Source: Argopecten irradians (Eukaryota; Mollusca; Bivalvia; Pectinida; Pectinidae). From it: a stretch of DNA of 64,000 nucleotides. The DNA lies in assembly GCF_041381155.1 (NCBI RefSeq), contig NC_091134.1, positions 4,522,001 to 4,586,000 of the forward strand, read 5' to 3'. Below the pieces are notes generated by a model. That model was not told where the DNA came from. It did not search any database and saw nothing but the letters and a program-made list of their open reading frames with translations. Each line of letters starts with the position of its first letter. The stretch's first letter is position 1. The position numbers were made by a program, and so were the translations under genes. Of this stretch, positions 37,101 to 49,400 are shown piece after piece.

Positions 37101-40100
37101 TTGCATTATGAGTGCTCTCCCGTGCTCAGTTGCAGAGAAGAAATCGTTCATATAGAAATAGCCAAATTGACCCCTTTTGACCCCGCCCCTCATGCCCCTG
37201 GGGGGGTCAGCCCCATCATTTGTACAATTTTCAGTCAGTAACCTATAAGGATGCTACCAGTCAAATTTTGTTGAATTCCGACCAGTGGTTATGGAGAAGA
37301 AGTTGACGGACGCCGGACGCCGGACGCCGGACACCAGACACAGGACACCCCGGTATGGCATAAGCTTACCTTGGTACTTCGGTCCAGGTGAGCTAATAAT
37401 GTATTTATATCAATAGAGAGCATATAGAAGCCAGATCAGGGTTGGAACACTGGAAACATTAAACACATGGCAGACAATTGCTTCACCAACTGTATTACCA
37501 CCTGGTTAGCCAAAGATGCAGATTGATCTACCAATATCAGTTGAATGGCAATTACATTGTTTATAGCAATATGAATAATGTACACATGCATATTTTACAC
37601 TTGTACTGATGGTACTGTCATATTACCAAGCATACTGTTCTAATATGTATTTTACTTTTGAATGAAATATGCACCATAAATGTAACTAACAGGATTAAAA
37701 TTAAACCTACCCATCACTATTGTTATCGAAAAGCTCAAACACCATCAGCAGGTCTCGGATTTCCTGGGGAGTCAGCTGTTTTAGGACTCTATTTGTCACC
37801 TTGTAGCCATGGATTTCCTTTTCATCTACTGGATTCTTCTTTAAAAGTTCCACTAACTGTGTGAGAACAACAATTTTCATTAAAAAAATGTGCTTGATAA
37901 TAATTGACAGTGACATTGCATGATTCATGCATGACTCCATTGCCACAGTGACACAGTTAAAAAAATCAACAACAACAAAAACAACAATAACAAAAAACAA
38001 ACATAAAATCAGTGCTTGATATTCAATCTCCAACATTGAGGAAAACATTTTACAGTTCGTGAATTCTTATTTTTTGTTGTAATTGTTAATTTCTAAAGAA
38101 GCTCGTTTATTTTTGAATACAGGCAAATCACAAAGGCCCTTACATTCACGGACAGATACATCATACAATAGTTTTCTTATGTATATATATTTTAATTGTA
38201 TCACACACATACCCCTTAACAAAGACAGTTTGCATGCACTCCTATTCATTAAGTTTAATTTCAATAGTCTAAAACATATACCGGTACAGTCAATCTTACA
38301 ATACACATGCACACACTTACACACAAAAGGGACATAAAAATGAGAGAAGATTTAAGAAAAGGATGAGTTATGAGCTATGAGAGATAGAGAAAGAAAGAAA
38401 GAAAGGAATATGGGAAACCCCTGAATATTTTCTATGCTAGTGATCTACAAAAACATCACCTATAAATGTACTGCTTTAAAAGTAAAATAATTTGATTGTC
38501 AATTTTAGAGGCTGGAGTGTTGTTATTATCTAGCTTACCAAATAACCAAGTCTGTTTATCTATTGTAAAGGAAATATAAGGTGTAACCAACAGCTCATCT
38601 AGAGTTTCGAGAAAATTTTCTACTTTGTCACACTCCCAAAATAAATGCACAATTGTTTCTCTATCACAATTACATAAATTACAAAAAGGGTGATTTACTA
38701 ATTTTGATTTAAAAAGTAAAGAGTTGATTGTTAAAATGTGATGAGAGATTCTGAATTGTAGCCACTAAAGTTTAGAAATTTTTGTTACTCTATAAGGAAG
38801 AATTTAAATAGAAATCCAATTTTCATTATACTATTCAAAGTGTTCTTCCCATTGTTTCCTTGGCTTCTAGTGTTTCATTAGTACATGTATTTATTTTGTG
38901 TTTACAATGAATATGTGTTGGTAAAACAGGGTAAAACAATTCAATACCACTTGTGTCAAAAGTTTGTAAATAGATTTATAGCACTATAAAAAGGGCAACA
39001 GTTCCACTACACAAGAAGACACATCATGTATACCGTAGTCTCCCAAAACACACACCTCGCACAACATACACCCAACACACCGCATACATGGGAGGCCGTC
39101 CTTACATGACCATAGCTGTTAATAGGATGTTAATTAATCAAATAAACAAACTAATGGCAGACAATTTTCCATTATATTTCTATATATTTGTATTTATTTG
39201 ATATCTAACTGTAAACTCTTCATACAAGAAGATCATGCTAGTTTGAATAAAAGAGTCTTGTCTTACCCCCCCCCCCCTTAATTTTATATAAATACTGGTA
39301 TATTAACTATGAAGTCTGTACAGGTGATCTCCCCTTGACTTTTTGCCTATAATAATCACAGTTCTCCAGTCTTGACCATACCCCTAGGATTAGCTAGGAT
39401 TAGAACATCTTTCCAAAATTTATTACTTAAAGATACCCCATCGCTGACAAATAGTATTTTTTCACTATTAAAAACAGGAGCAAATGATTTGGTATTTTTC
39501 TTCAGTTACAAAAGTTACTTACTTTACACCATTACCACCATTAAAAAGTTTGAGCTTCTAATTTTACTCTAAGTTACAAATATAAAAATTAATTAATTGC
39601 ATCCCAAAAAAACTGATTGCACAATTGAACCAAAAGCAAAATAAATAATTTTATATATTTTTGTGTTAATTAGACATATACATACACGATTAAACACAAA
39701 TTATTGTTCAAATGATGAAAATTATTTATGCTCAGTCGGCAGTGGAGCATCTTTAATAATTCTTGACATAGATTTATAAAATTTCCTCCAAAATTGAAGA
39801 GTTTATTCAAATTTAATTTTTGAAAACAGTGATTTCCATTTTCCTGCAGATGAATATAATCTTTTAATCCAGCTGATTTTAAAAGAACCAACAAAATTGT
39901 GAATTTTTAACATTTTTAAGCCACCCTTATTGTATTCCTGGACTACCATTAATCTTTACACTTTATCTATTCTGCTGTTCCATAAAAATACAAAAAGTAA
40001 AGAATTGATATTTTTGAATTTTTTTTCATTTGATGATAATATGAATAAATGATTAAATTGTAATATCATACGCGATTTTATTAAGTGGATTTTACCTATT

Positions 40101-41266
40101 GGCGTTATATTTCGTCTTTTCGAGACATTAATTATGTATTTTAGTTTAACTAAAATTACTGAAAACTATGTAGTGTTTAAATAATTGTTATCACAAGAGC
40201 TTGACGTTCTGTCAATGAGTAATTTAAAGGCCTAGTATTAATATATAAAAATACCGCAATATACTATTTAATATTATATGGGTTTTTATATAGTTTACAG
40301 GGGTATGTTTATATATATATACTAAATATCAAAGAAACACAATTTAACAAAGCATGACAATTTATTGACTCGTGGCGCCCTATCTGGGCCTCGAACTCAT
40401 GATCTACGGCACCCAATCGCTTAGCCAAACATACCTGCGCCTTCTACCACTGCGCCACATCTACATACTCCCAAAAAGGATGTTTCTATGACGAAGTGAT
40501 AGTCGATTTGATATGCTGACATGATCACTGTGGAAATTGTCATATTAAATCTTTGGATCAACAACACAGAGTGAATATGATAGTATACATTGTGTTTAGT
40601 AAATATTAAATATCAAAGAAACACAATTTAACAAAGCATGACAATTTATTGACTCGTGCCCTATCCGGACCTTGTTTCTATGACGAAGTGATAGTCGATT
40701 TGATATGCTGACATGATCACTGTGGAAATTGTCATATTAAATCTTTGGATCAACAACACAGAGTGAATATGATAGTATACATTGTGTTTAGTAAATATTA
40801 AATATCAAAGAAACACAATTTAACAAAGCATGACAATTTATTGACTCGTGCCCTATCCGGACCTCGAATATATATTATTGACAGAACGTCAAGCTCCTGT
40901 GTTGTTATTTAAAATCTTCTTTTACTTTGTAAAAACACGCAGAGCTGGTCGTAATTCAAAATATTTTGTCAACGGCCATTTTAAAAAGATCTGTCTGAAT
41001 AGCATTAACAAAGAATACCAATAAGCAATTCTATCCATAAAACTTAAATTAAACCATGTATTGTATACCCTTTCTCCTGGACGTGGTGGTGGCTGCACAA
41101 ACATTGGGGCCATGGGGTCTGCTTTTGCCGGCTTAGAGCCTTCTTTCGCGGAGGATTTGCCCTTTTTCTTTCCTCCTTTTTTGGATTTCCCCGATTTCCC
41201 CTTTTTCTTCGGCATGTTTCGAGCTGTAGTCGCTAAATCTACTGTTATGATAAGTTTATCGGGCAC
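34144..41266 (-). CDS. Centrin-like EF-hand protein with Lys-rich N-terminal extension (five exons, 242 residues)
   Basis: Exons 41069-41266, 37711-37856, 36613-36720, 36333-36436 and 34144-34316; all GT-AG, phases agree throughout (0, 2, 2, 1), 729 coding bases. Residues 18-45 are basic (MPKKKGKSGKSKKGGKKKGK); a second ATG at residue 18 is a possible start. Four EF-hands follow. EF1 FDNNSDGYHGSAEL with LRRAMRALGF is the centrin signature. EF2 (SLKGKSMIDFPE) and EF3 (DYEKTGAISLEG) have lost calcium ligands. EF4 DLNGDGKVDQSE is canonical and leads to the centrin-type end FIRIMLQTNLF. Centrins act in centrioles, basal bodies and contractile fibres. The long basic extension and degenerate EF2 suggest a diverged member, perhaps ciliary or sperm-specific (inference). 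Introns carry a LINE relic, an inverted-repeat element and two repeat elements. AATAAA lies at 33502-33507. Confidence 0.88.
34747..36177 (+). repeat. 172-176-bp tandem array (six units) flanked by a 66-72-bp direct repeat
   Basis: Units start near ATTTTCAGCAATG at 35072, 35246, 35418, 35589, 35766 and 35937, and contain GGCACTACTAGACCATA and GTTTTAGAGTT. The array ends in ACGGACGGACGGACGG at 36090-36105. The segment beginning GTCTATATAACAAGG at 34747-34814 is repeated at 36106-36177, on either side of the array. It lies in the last intron of the centrin-like gene. Confidence 0.85.
36805..37395 (+). mobile_element. Complete copy of the GGCCC-head/hairpin-tail repeat family
   Basis: Starts with ACAAGAGGCCCAGAGGGCC (a palindrome around GGCCC/GGGCC), has two internal near-repeats around CCCGGGGGTCAGCCCCATC, then a GGACGCCGGACGCC run and the hairpin AGCTTACCTTGG...GTCCAGGTGAGCT at 37362-37394. 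No open frame, non-autonomous. Lies antisense in intron 2 of the centrin-like gene. Confidence 0.7.
38450..40060 (-). mobile_element. Decayed LINE fragment with C-terminal zinc-binding motif
   Basis: Minus-strand frames read FLWNSRIDKV, then MVVQEYNKGGLKMLKI (39900-40000), a pattern typical just past the RT domain of long LINE ORFs, and further on CNLCNCDRETIVHLFWECDK (38600-38700), the CxxC...HxxxxC zf-RVT-type motif. Stops and frame changes are frequent. The 39420-39760 part recurs at 53290-53500. Located in intron 1 of the centrin-like gene, in the same strand sense. Confidence 0.7.
40192..40901. mobile_element. 710-bp inverted-repeat element with tRNA-like core and 192-bp tandem units
   Basis: Ends CACAAGAGCTTGACGTTC and GAACGTCAAGCTCCTGTG are inverted copies (one mismatch in 25). 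TTGTTAT flanks both sides (40185-40191 and 40902-40908), a 7-bp target duplication. Inside is a tRNA-derived segment at about 40385-40464 (minus strand) and two copies of a 192-bp unit (40481-40672, 40673-40864), each ending in a truncated form of the tRNA-like tail. The layout of short ends, internal tandem units and no protein resembles the pearl-type elements described from oysters; membership is inference. Confidence 0.75.
40385..40464 (-). ncRNA. tRNA-derived (SINE-like) segment
   Basis: On the minus strand an A-box-like TGGCGCAGTGGTAGAAGG (40440-40457) is followed about 45 bases later by the B box GTTCGAGGCC (40387-40396). The cloverleaf is not intact: no proper acceptor pairing, so it is a tRNA-derived repeat rather than a working tRNA gene. 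Confidence 0.6.
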
Positions 41267-41269
41267 CTG

Positions 41270-41400
41270 CTAAGTAGCCGCCATTTTGACGCTTTAGTTG
41301 TTGCTGCGTGACGTTTACAATATTCTAAGTTTTGATTGGCTGTTTGACTTATGATTATGGGACGTAACTCTGTATGGAAACGAATTTAGGTATAACACCG
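41270..41400 (-). promoter_or_regulatory. Promoter region of the centrin-like gene
   Basis: GC-richer than its surroundings, immediately upstream of the start codon, no TATA box. A YY1-like CCGCCATTTTG word sits at 41278-41288 beside the start. The call rests on position. Confidence 0.35.
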
Positions 41401-41821
41401 GTAACCATACCCGTATGTGTACATAGTATGTTTTAAATGGGTTTAATAAAATCAGTACTTAGCAATATGTATTGTAGTAATTTCTAATACAAATCAAATA
41501 AAATAAATACATATTCAAATCAGGCTGAAGTACTATCCAAATAATCTAAAATATTGTATTCAATATTAGTAACTCTACATTTTTTTTCAAAATAGAAGAA
41601 ACATTTCTTGAAGTAAAAATTTCAAATTGAATATAAAACAGATTTAAATAACAATTTACTATTCAAAAGTTTGTTTAACACATTTCGTTTTTTACATTTT
41701 TAAGTTTTTCTCCTCATAACATTTAACACAAATCAGCTAATTAATTAACTGCACAAATAGATTATTGCATTAATATTATTTAGAAAAAAAAGAATCTTCT
41801 CAACATAGCAAGGAAAAATAG

Positions 41822-43088
41822 CAATATATTAACCCATAGCATTAGACATAAATACTGCTACCAGAGGAGTTGACTTTATTCACACCCATAGCATTATAGA
41901 TATAAATACTACTACCCAGAGGAGTTGAGTTTTTATTAACCATAGCATTAGATATACAATACTACTACCAGAGAAGTTGACTTTTATTAACCCATACACA
42001 GGGACCTGGCACGAAATTTTTTAACCAATAGTATACATATATATATTTATAGTATACTATAAATATCAAATATGTATGTATATACTATTGGGTTAAAAAT
42101 TTTTCGTGCCAGGTCCCTGTGAACCCATAGCATTAGATACAAATACTAGTTACTACCAGAGAAGTTGACTTTATAAGCCCATAGCATTAGACATAAATAC
42201 TACTACCAGAGGAGTTGACTTTATAAGCCATAGCATTAGATATAAATACTACTACCAGAGAACGTTGACTTTATGTAAGCCATAGCATTAGATATAAATA
42301 CTGCTACCAGAGGAGTTGACTTTATTAAGCCATAGCAATTAGACATAAATACTACTACCCAGGAGAAGTTGACTTTATTAGCCATAGCATTAGACATAAA
42401 TACTACTACCAGAGGAGTTGACTTTATTAAGCCATAGCATTAGACATAAATACTACTACCAGAGAGTTGACTTTAATAAGCCATAGCATTAGATATATTA
42501 AGCCATACTACTACCAGAGAGAAGTTGACTTTATTAAGCCATAGCATTAGACATAAATACTACTACCAGAGGAGTTGACTTTATTATACCCATAGCAATC
42601 TAGATACAAATACTACTACCAGAGAAGTTGACTTTATAAGCCATAGCATTAGATATAAATACTGCTACCAGAGATTGACTTTATTAAGCCAGTTAGCATT
42701 AGATATAAATACTACTACCAGAGGAGTTGACTTTATTAACCCATTAGCATTAGATATAAATACTACTACCAGAGGAGTTGACTTTATTAACCCATTAGCA
42801 TTAGACATAAATACTACTACACCAGAGGAGTTGACTTTATTATCCCATAGCATTAGACATAAATACTACTACCAGAGGAGTTGACTTTATTAACCCATAG
42901 CATTAGACATAAATACTACTACCAGAGGAGTTGACTTTATTAACCCATAGCATTAGACATAAATACTACTACCAGAGGAGTTGACTTTATTAACCCATAG
43001 CATTAGACATAAATACTACTACCAGAGGAGTTGACTTTATTAACCCATAGCATTGATATAATATACTTCAGAGGAGTTTGACTTTTTA
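41822..43088. repeat. About 50-bp tandem array, roughly 24 units
   Basis: Unit words: CCCATAGCATTAGACATAAA, TACTACTACCAGAGGAG and TTGACTTTATTAA. Unit length varies from about 47 to 53 by small indels. Copies at 42840-43030 are almost identical while the left half is noisier, consistent with recent expansion at the right. Interrupted by a MITE at 41997-42121. Confidence 0.95.
41997..42121. mobile_element. Palindromic MITE (family 1, copy 2) inserted in the 50-bp array
   Basis: 125-bp near-perfect palindrome: CACAGGGACCTGGCACGA at the left, its exact inverse at the right, arms continuing through ATAGTATACATATA. AACCCATA is present on both sides (41989-41996 and 42122-42129); because the surrounding unit contains AACCCATAGC once, this is a true 8-bp target duplication. 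Very low arm divergence suggests recent insertion. Confidence 0.85.
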
Positions 43089-43089
43089 T

Positions 43090-44038
43090 GGAAAATCATG
43101 CTGCTATTTCCCAAATACATTATTTTAATTAATTGAAAAGTATTCTAATTATCATTTTTGAAATCTTTTTTTGTGGTAAGAATTTAAGTAGCTCATGTAA
43201 ATTTGAAAGACTTTATTGATTGTGCTTGTGCATATAACTAAGATAATTCACTTCTAGAGTATTAGCACTGTGCTTTAAAAGAAATCCATTTCCATTTGAT
43301 AAATGCAACTTGCATGTATATGTACTTCAGTGTGTTAAATTTGAATTCAACATAATGGAAATAAATATGTTTAATTGATTAAGGATGTATCATCTGTTCA
43401 CGTGTGAAATAGAACCACAATATCTATATAAACAAAGTGGACTTTTTCTGCCTAATTACCATAATCTCATAACAAGTGCCCATGCATGCAGAATCAAATA
43501 AGGTTTTGAAAAGATGTGGTTTTGTATCTTTATCTGGATTACGTTGGAGGAGAATGTGTAGAAATAATATTAAACAATTGTGCTATCCTATGTACACTAC
43601 ATTTTCTATACCATTTTGATGGGAAAAGCTGTTGAACTGCAACACACAAAGTAAGAAATCTTTTCATCAATATTGAGAGCTGACAGTACACATACCTGTT
43701 AAAGACGCCAAATAGAAGAACCGGCCATATTTTCCTGACTTGGCAAAGCACAATAAAGTCTATTAGAATATATACAATGTACACATGTGCAAAGTAAGTT
43801 TTTGGTGGAAATTGTGTAGCAGCTGGGATTGTAAAAAGTTTGTGTTTTATGGGAATATTTCTCCTCTCCTATTACTCTTACAATTAAATCATATCAGAAC
43901 CGTTGAAATTATAACAGTATAGCCCTTCACCTCAGAGAATGAACCTCGCCTTATTGGCACACTGGACTTTTTCCATCTCCTAAACATGGCACAACTTTAA
44001 ATGACCCTGGCTTTTATCAAAAAGAAACACAATGAAAG
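43090..44038. other. Non-coding spacer
   Basis: AT-rich, no exon or repeat structure recognised. Confidence 0.4.
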
Positions 44039-46138
44039 AACAAGAGGCCCATGGGTCTTAATGGTCACCTTAGATCGGATACAGAATGAAACAATCTATG
44101 AAGAATATAAGGTTCCGTCAGATTTGGTAATTCAAAAGAAAAGTTTTGGAAATTTTAGTCATTTTGACCTCTTTTGGCCACACCCCTCTGGCCCCTGGCC
44201 GTCGTCCAGGACCAATATGGATCGATGTGATGTTAAAATGCTATAATAGGCTAATAATTCTTTACCAGTTTGACTCATTTCCAAAGAAAACTAAGCAAAT
44301 ATTGTTTCATAAATGTGTTTTTCCTATAAATTATAGTAAATTTGACCTCCTACCTAGGGAAAAATCCATGATCACAGGGCCATTAAAGTGAACAGTCGGG
44401 CAAGGATGGCTAGAGTCGGTAAAAATGGTGTGAATGTATCCAGTATAATTTCTTATGAAATAGAAAAATAAAATCTCTTGCCAAAATCTGTCTGCGTACG
44501 AAGAAATTAATTTAAAGTATAGGAATCGCTAAAACGTCATCCCGGCTGACTATGTCCGTGGTTAAATTTCCACGCAGCCTCGCTTTCAATGTTTTCAACT
44601 TTCCTTTACTTTAATGGTCAGAACTGGGAAACGTAAGCAGAACTTGGCCGTCGTATTAATATGTGAGAACTTTTGGAAGGCCAATGAACGCATTTAGACT
44701 GGTTTTCTTTGCCCGACTATTCACTTTAAATTTATAATATTTGTAAAGGGCCTTCAGACCTTTCAATCTATGAAGAATATCTGGTTCCATCAAATCTGTG
44801 AATTCAGAAGAAGACTTTTGGAAGGACTAGATATATGGTAATGGCTCTTTTTGGCCCCTAAATCTACCAAATTTCACATTAAGTATTTAGAAATCAAATT
44901 GCTGTGTTTGAAATATTGAATACGCCCCTGATAAAAACTTAATGATATTTTTGTTGACAGAAAGTATGTTTTTGATATATAACCATGGTAACTTTGCATA
45001 AATTATGCAAATTTGAAAATTTGGTCAATTTTGGCATTTTTTTGATAGCTTTTTCTTTTAAAAGCAACAAGGCACAACCTAGAACATACTTAATATTTTA
45101 AGGGAACTAACAGACACAAAGAATACATCATTTTGAGAAATAAAAGGTTTGTTCTAGAATGTGCACTATCAAATATGTCAGGTATGAAGTTCATATTTGA
45201 AATGTAAGATTCACATTTTGAAATAAGACTTTGAAAAATAGCGGATTTGGGGGGCCACAAAAGACCATTACCATACCTAGTCCTTTGAGCCATTTTGATC
45301 TCTTTTGGCCCTGCCTCTCTGGCCCCTGGGAGTCAGCCAGGCCCAGCATGGATATGATATCAAAATGCTACCTAATACTTATTATTCTAAGTCAGTTAAT
45401 TTGACTCATTTCCTATGAAAACAAAGCAATTGAAATAACGTTCATAATTGTGTTTTTCCTATATCAACTATAGTAAACTTGCCCCTGTCCCCAGGGGATA
45501 ATGTGAGACCCGGGGTCCCCTAGGGTCATATAATTCACAATTTTTATAAAACACCCTAAGACCTTTCCATCTATAAAGAATATTTGATACTTCCATTTCC
45601 AGAATTTCAGGAGAAGATTTTTGAAGTTTTAGCCTGTATGACTCCTTTTGGCCCCGCCCCTAAGGCCCCTGGGGGTCAGTCATGGAAAATTTGTTAAAAG
45701 GATTCAATGGCCATCTCATAGGGATAATTCTGACAACATTTGACTAATTTCCTTTCACAAATGACCAAATAATGCTCAAAAATATGTTTTCCCTATATAA
45801 ACCATAGTAAACTTAACCCCTTCCCAGGGGGAAAGAAGAGACCCCATGGTAATATAACTTAACCCCTCCCCAGGGGGAAAGAAGAGACCCCATGGTAATA
45901 TATTTCACAATTTGTGTAGAGGACATTAAGACCTCTCTTTCTATGAAGAGTATTTGATTCTACCACATCTGTGAGCGGTGAACAATATTTTTGAAATTTC
46001 AGTCAATTTTACTCCTTTTGGCCCCTCCCACAGCCCCCAGGGGGTTGGAGGTTATATAATTCACAGTTTTAATTGGCCTTATGATGACGGACAAAAGGCG
46101 AACAGAATAGGCCACTTGAGATTTCGTCTCAGGTGACC
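44039..46138 (+). mobile_element. Complete 2.1-kb copy of the GGCCC-head/hairpin-tail repeat family
   Basis: Begins ACAAGAGGCCCATGGGTC and ends with GACGGACAAAAGG followed by the hairpin GGCCACTTGAGA...TCTCAGGTGACC (46110-46138). The body is a chain of diverged 300-400-bp repeats, each with a CCCCTGGGGGTCAG-like palindrome and ATCTATGAAGAATATTTG words. No coding frame. The final 600 bp match 29955-30500. Confidence 0.75.
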
Positions 46139-46421
46139 GAATACAACAAGATATTTGTTCATTTGCACATTTTATTGACCCCTAAGTGGAGATGATTTTT
46201 CTTTTTACAAAATACCAAAGAAATGAATCATAAGATAACTTAACAAAATAAATTATATATATGCATTTGGCACTAAAATCATCAGTAGTCTTTATCGTGG
46301 GTAATGACATTTTTCAATGTCATCTATATTCAAATGGAATTTAGATCAAACAAGTGATAATATATAAACACAAATAATTTTAAACACTTCATTGCAAAGA
46401 ATTTTTCAAAATCTAAAACAA

Positions 46422-46427
46422 TTTATT
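46422..46427 (-). terminator. Candidate polyadenylation signal of the C3orf33-like gene
   Basis: AATAAA on the minus strand 53 bases past the stop codon. Confidence 0.45.
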
Positions 46428-46479
46428 GTACTTGTAGAATTTCCATCTCGTAAAACAAGCTATTTTCAATTTTGTATTT

Positions 46480-49400
46480 CTATTCCTTTTTTCTTTTTGT
46501 CAAACTACCAAAATAATTAGCCATATTTTTAAGTCCTGTCCACGGTAAAATTATAATTCCTTTAAGGGCACCTAAAATTTTGCTGGAGTTCTTTTCACTT
46601 GGCAAACTTTTCCACATGCCTCTCTCTTTCTTACATGCAGCACTTTCTAGTGCTATCAGTCTATCGAGTAGCTGTGATTGAGCTGGAGATAATTGGCACA
46701 TGTCCTGTTGGAAGTCGTACGACACCTTACATAGTCCTTCTCTGATTAGTTCTTCATTTACACATGTCTTCCTGAAAACCTGAAAGAAAACGTAAAGAGT
46801 TGATCATTAAGGACACTTTTATTTCAGTACTAATACTTCTTTCAATAAACTGCAGAAATGTTATGTTTTTCTCTTAAATGTATAGAAATCATTAAAAATA
46901 ATATATAAATGAGTAATTGTCATCAGTAATGATATCATACTTCAATAAGTACAATCCATTTCTGCTAGCCAATGGTTTTCAGTATATACTCTCCATATTC
47001 CAAACTGAATAACCTTGGCCAGAGAAGTTATACCTACAACATTGACTCAATTTTGATTGTGCTTATATACTATAACATTAACTACCTTTTAACCCACATA
47101 GAAGTATTTCTCTGTTCAGTATTATGGATTGAGATACTTCTGGCACATTCAATGATTCATAACCTAGTTTTGACTGGTTAAGCTATTATATACTTTGACA
47201 TTTATAGAGATATTATACACTTTGACATTTATAGAGATATTATACACTTTGACATTTATAGAGATATTATACACTTTGACATTTATAGATATTATGCACT
47301 TTGACATTTATAGAGATATTATACACTTTGACATTTATAGAGATATTATGCACTTTGACATTTATAGAGATATTATGCACTTTGACATTTATAGAGATAT
47401 TATGCACTTTGACATTTATAGAGATATTATACACTTTGACATTTAAAGAGATATTATACACTTTAATATTTTAAAGAGATAAATATAAAACCTTGACGCT
47501 GCCATTAAGTGAATCTTGTGCCAATATAACTTACCAATGTGTGATCCCATCACTCCTAATTGTTAATTACCTTTGCTACAGTGACCTCATTCAAAATCCC
47601 AAATGATATACAGTACAAGGAAATTGTAAGCTACATGTAATATGCATACTTTTGGAATATAAACCGCTGCCTGTACTGAATCCTCCAATGGTGGTGGATT
47701 TCTCCTGAATGGCTAGAGGCTGGAACAGAACCTTCTTCCCCATAACATTGTTTCCTATCCACTGTTGTCCAAGGGGAGATAATGATATGTAGGCCAGCTC
47801 CACAGGTAGAGGTTTAGTTTCTGAAAAAGTAAAAACATAAAGAAACTGACAGCTTAATTTTTTGTTTGAGATCATAGACAAGAGTCAGTCTGTAACGTTA
47901 CTTTTTTTCGCTGCTAGTCACTTGGAGTAGTAAACCCTTAAATTGTAACTATTTTATGACTAGTCCAAATTAAATTAGCACTTCAGTCATGATCAGTTTA
48001 CCTGTTTTGACCCAAATTACATTTTGGATGCGTTTGTGAATGCAAAGTCTCACAAAATGATGCATCCAGCCTGAAATAATTGCATAAATAATGCATTCAA
48101 AATATGTTGCAAATGAACGCCGCCCTTGTAAATATAGTATTTACCGATTTTAATTGTGTGGGGAGTGCAATTGGACTAGTTCATTACAATTGGCACTAGT
48201 ACGGGCGTAAAAATTACTAGTCGTGGGCATCGGACTAGTGCTCTTAAATCGCAGACTGAAGAGTTTCCCATTATTCACGTTACATTTCAAATGATATTTT
48301 GGTATATGAAGGCATGAAAACATTTGTCCTATGAATGATATAAAGTATAAAGGTATAATTTGACATTGTCATTTTTAAGATAGGCATGTGAAGAGGACAC
48401 TATACAGGCACTGTGAAATGCACATTCCATACTTCGTAAATCCCTGTGGTTTTGGCATTGTCATTTTTAAGATAGGCATGTGAAGAGGACACTATACAGG
48501 CACTGTGAAATGCACATTCCATACTTCGTAAATCCCTGTGGTTTTGGCATTGTCATTTTTAAGATAGGCATGTGAAGAGGACACTATACAGGCACTGTGA
48601 AATGCACATTCCATACTTCGTAAATCCCTGTGGTTTTGGCATTGTCATTTTTAAGATAGGCATGTGAAGTAGGACACTATACAGGCACTGTGAAATGCAC
48701 ATTCCATACTTCGTAAATCCCTGTGGTTTTGGCATTGTCATTTTTAAGATAGGCATGTGAAGAGGACACTATATACAGGCACTGTGAAATGCACATTCCA
48801 TACTTCGTAAATCCCTTGTGGTTTTGGCATTGTCATTTTTAAGATAGGCATGTGAAAAGGACACTATACAGGCACTGTGAAATGCACATTCCATACTTCG
48901 TAAATCCCTGTGGTTTTTGGCATTGTCATTTTTAAGATAGGCATGTGAAGAGGACACTATACAGGCACTGTGAAATGCACATTCCATACTTCGTAAATCC
49001 CTGTGGTTTTGGCATTGTCATTTTTAAGATAGGCATGTGAAGAGGACACTATACAGGCACTGTGAAATGCACATTCCATACTTCGTAAATCCCTGTGGTT
49101 TTGGCATTGTCATTTTTAAGATAGGCATGTGAAGAGGACACTATACAGGCACTGTGAAATGCACATTCCATACTTCGTAAATCCCTGTGGTTTTGGCATT
49201 GTCATTTTTAAGATAGGCATTGTGAAGAGGACACTATACAGGCACTGTGAAATGCACATTCCATACTTCGTAAATCCCTGTGGTTTTGGCATTGTCATTT
49301 TTAAGATAGGCATGTGAAGAGGACACTATACAGGCACTGTGAAATGCACATTCCATACTTCGTAAATCCCTGTGGTTTTGGCATTGTCATTTTTAAGATA

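Noticed and set aside
40385-40464. Functional tRNA gene
   Set aside because: A and B boxes are present but the acceptor and other stems do not pair, and it lies inside a repeat element with truncated copies alongside.
47195-49317. Repeat-encoded short frames (FIEILYTLT and MPILKMTMPK types)
   Set aside because: Shadows of the 27-bp and 92-bp intronic arrays; no independent promoter or conserved protein sequence.
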